From Prevotella sp. E2-28 (GTDB taxonomy: Bacteria; Bacteroidota; Bacteroidia; Bacteroidales; Bacteroidaceae): 64,000 nucleotides of DNA. This document shows positions 62,783 to 64,000 of the stretch, piece by piece. Position 1 is the stretch's first letter; every line of letters starts with the position of its first letter. The DNA is taken from contig NZ_CP091788.1 in NCBI RefSeq assembly GCF_022024055.1, positions 1,364,001 through 1,428,000 of the forward strand, in the 5' to 3' direction. Below the pieces are notes generated by a model, which made no database searches, was not told where the DNA came from, and saw only the letters and a program-made list of their open reading frames with translations. The position numbers were made by a program, and so were the translations under genes.

Positions 62783-62827
62783 TTTTCCGTAAATAATCCA
62801 ACGAAAGTGTTGGTTATTTGCGGAAAA
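62783..62827. promoter_or_regulatory. Long hairpin between PBP gene and ilvD
   Basis: TTTTCCG, AAATAA and CCAAC (62783-62802) pair with GTTGG, TTATTT and CGGAAAA (62809-62827) around a 6-base loop with one bulge, about 18 bp in all. It is followed by ATGCTTTATTTTTG, which includes a -7-like TATTTTTG (62833-62840) before ilvD. It may be the PBP terminator or a DNA-level operator, since it lies upstream of the likely ilvD transcription start. Confidence 0.6.
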
Positions 62828-62871
62828 TGCTTTATTTTTGCAGTTCTTTATAGAAAACCTACATAGTAATT

Positions 62872-64000
62872 ATGAAACATCAACTGAGAAGCAGTGTCTG
62901 CACGGAAGGCAGACGAATGGCAGGTGCGCGCGCCCTTTGGGTAGCTACAGGTATGAAACGTGAGCAATTCGGCAAACCTATCATTGCCATCGTCAACTCT
63001 TTTACCCAGTTTGTACCTGGTCATACTCATCTGCATGAGATTGGCCAGATTGTTAAGCAGGAGATTGAGGCCATGGGGTGCTATGCTGCAGAATTTAATA
63101 CGATAGCTATCGACGACGGTATTGCTATGGGACATGACGGGATGCTCTATTCGCTACCCTCACGCGATATCATTGCTGATTCTGTAGAATATATGGTCAA
63201 CGCCCACAAGGCAGATGCGATGATTTGTATTTCAAACTGCGACAAGGTAACGCCTGGAATGTTGATGGCTGCTATGCGTCTGAATATCCCTGCTGTGTTT
63301 TGCTCTGGTGGTCCTATGGAGGCAGGCAAATGGCGTGGTGAGAATGCTGACCTGATTACTGCTATGATTAAGGGTGCCGACCCCTCTGTATCTGATGAGG
63401 AGATGGCTCAGATTGAAGGCTGTGCGTGTCCTGGATGTGGTTCGTGCTCAGGTATGTTTACGGCAAACTCTATGAATTCGCTTACAGAAGCTATCGGCCT
63501 TTCGCTGCCAGGTAACGGTACTATTCTGGCTACGCATACAAATCGTATAGAACTTTTCAAGGCAGCAGCCCGTCAGGTGGTGAAGAATGCCCTCGCTTAT
63601 TATGAAGATGGCGATGAGAGTGTACTGCCTCGCAATATTGCAACCCGCGATGCCTTCTTGAATGCAATGACCCTTGATATCGCAATGGGTGGCTCTACGA
63701 ATACTGTGCTCCATCTGTTGGCTGTGGCTCAGGAGGCTGGTGCCGACTTTACTATGCAGGATATTGACTCACTGAGCCGTAAGACGCCTTGCCTCTGTAA
63801 ATTGGCACCTAATACCCAGAAATACTCTGTTCAGGAGTGCAACCGAGCAGGTGGTATCTTGGGTATTATCAACGAGCTCAATAAGGTTGGTCTTATCCGC
63901 ACTAATGCGCCCCGTGTAGATGGTATGACGCTGGGTGAGGCCCTGAAGAAATATGATATAAAAAGTAATACTGGTGACACTGGTTCAACGAGTATCTACT
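62872..64000 (+). CDS. ilvD: Dihydroxy-acid dehydratase (3' end outside window)
   Basis: The 376 visible codons are open to the window end. IlvD dehydrates dihydroxy-acids in valine and isoleucine synthesis and carries a Fe-S cluster. Recognised segments are [37 protein letters not shown] with Cys123, and [19 protein letters not shown] with Cys192, the conserved cluster ligands. Then follow [10 protein letters not shown] and [19 protein letters not shown]. About two thirds of the expected 600 residues are present. A hairpin and a -7-like box lie just upstream. Confidence 0.95.
   Translation, partial: MKHQLRSSVCTEGRRMAGARALWVATGMKREQFGKPIIAIVNSFTQFVPGHTHLHEIGQIVKQEIEAMGCYAAEFNTIAIDDGIAMGHDGMLYSLPSRDIIADSVEYMVNAHKADAMICISNCDKVTPGMLMAAMRLNIPAVFCSGGPMEAGKWRGENADLITAMIKGADPSVSDEEMAQIEGCACPGCGSCSGMFTANSMNSLTEAIGLSLPGNGTILATHTNRIELFKAAARQVVKNALAYYEDGDESVLPRNIATRDAFLNAMTLDIAMGGSTNTVLHLLAVAQEAGADFTMQDIDSLSRKTPCLCKLAPNTQKYSVQECNRAGGILGIINELNKVGLIRTNAPRVDGMTLGEALKKYDIKSNTGDTGSTSIY

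Overview
The window looks like a chromosomal segment of a Prevotella-like member of the Bacteroidales. Supporting signs are the many Bacteroidota-type promoters (a TAnnTTTG -7 box with a TTTG -33 box about 19-21 bp upstream), the LpxC-FabZ fusion, a short 286-residue primary sigma factor, an RprX/RprY pair, DUF4301, a GldB-like lipoprotein, large secreted plant-polysaccharide enzymes and C-terminal tails resembling type IX secretion sorting domains. Most genes are housekeeping. No tRNA, rRNA, insertion sequence, prophage or CRISPR array was recognised.

Layout. 1-5.4 kb: partial zinc-ribbon protein, orphan HsdR-N-like nuclease, holA, a long AT-rich gap, a Cro/CI-type regulator, then pyrK-pyrD. 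5.5-8.1 kb: secreted pectate lyase. 8.3-14.8 kb (minus strand): aroC, a SlyD-type FKBP, a small exported protein, and a glnS-TPR-dedA operon. 14.8-15.5 kb: repeat-rich gap. 15.5-20.4 kb: mltG, DUF4301, patatin-BamA-like protein. 20.5-32.8 kb: hemW, DUF4861 protein, GldB-like lipoprotein, a DPP-IV-type peptidase followed by a GH105-DUF4861 enzyme, and a 1449-residue CotH surface protein. 32.9-38.7 kb: glyA, His-rich CobW-type GTPase, GH2 glycosidase, rlmH. 39.0-46.7 kb: a six-gene operon HD hydrolase-lpxD-lpxC/fabZ-lpxA-miaA-PBP1A that joins lipid A and cell-wall synthesis. 47.1-51.7 kb: htrA, rpoD and an overlapping four-gene cassette. 51.7-56.6 kb: ispE, nth and two tandem sensor proteins. 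56.7-64 kb: MORN-GH25 lysozyme, rprX-rprY, a second class A PBP and partial ilvD.

The most interesting items are: (1) an overlapping operon behind rpoD encoding a small exported protein, an HPr-kinase/lasso-kinase-like enzyme, an S24/S26-type peptidase and a PqqD-type peptide-binding protein, the parts of a peptide-maturation system without a visible radical-SAM enzyme, cyclase or exporter; (2) short palindromic ACTT..AAGT repeats with an exact 22-bp period in three separate intergenic regions; (3) a dispersed repeat that forms the terminator after the first gene and also appears in frame inside glnS, where it accounts for an extra segment of about 24 residues; (4) a histidine kinase overlapped by a paralogue that has Asn in place of the phospho-accepting His and no ATPase domain. 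Pectin-related enzymes (PL1-like, GH105, two DUF4861 domains, GH2) are scattered singly, without SusC/SusD genes.
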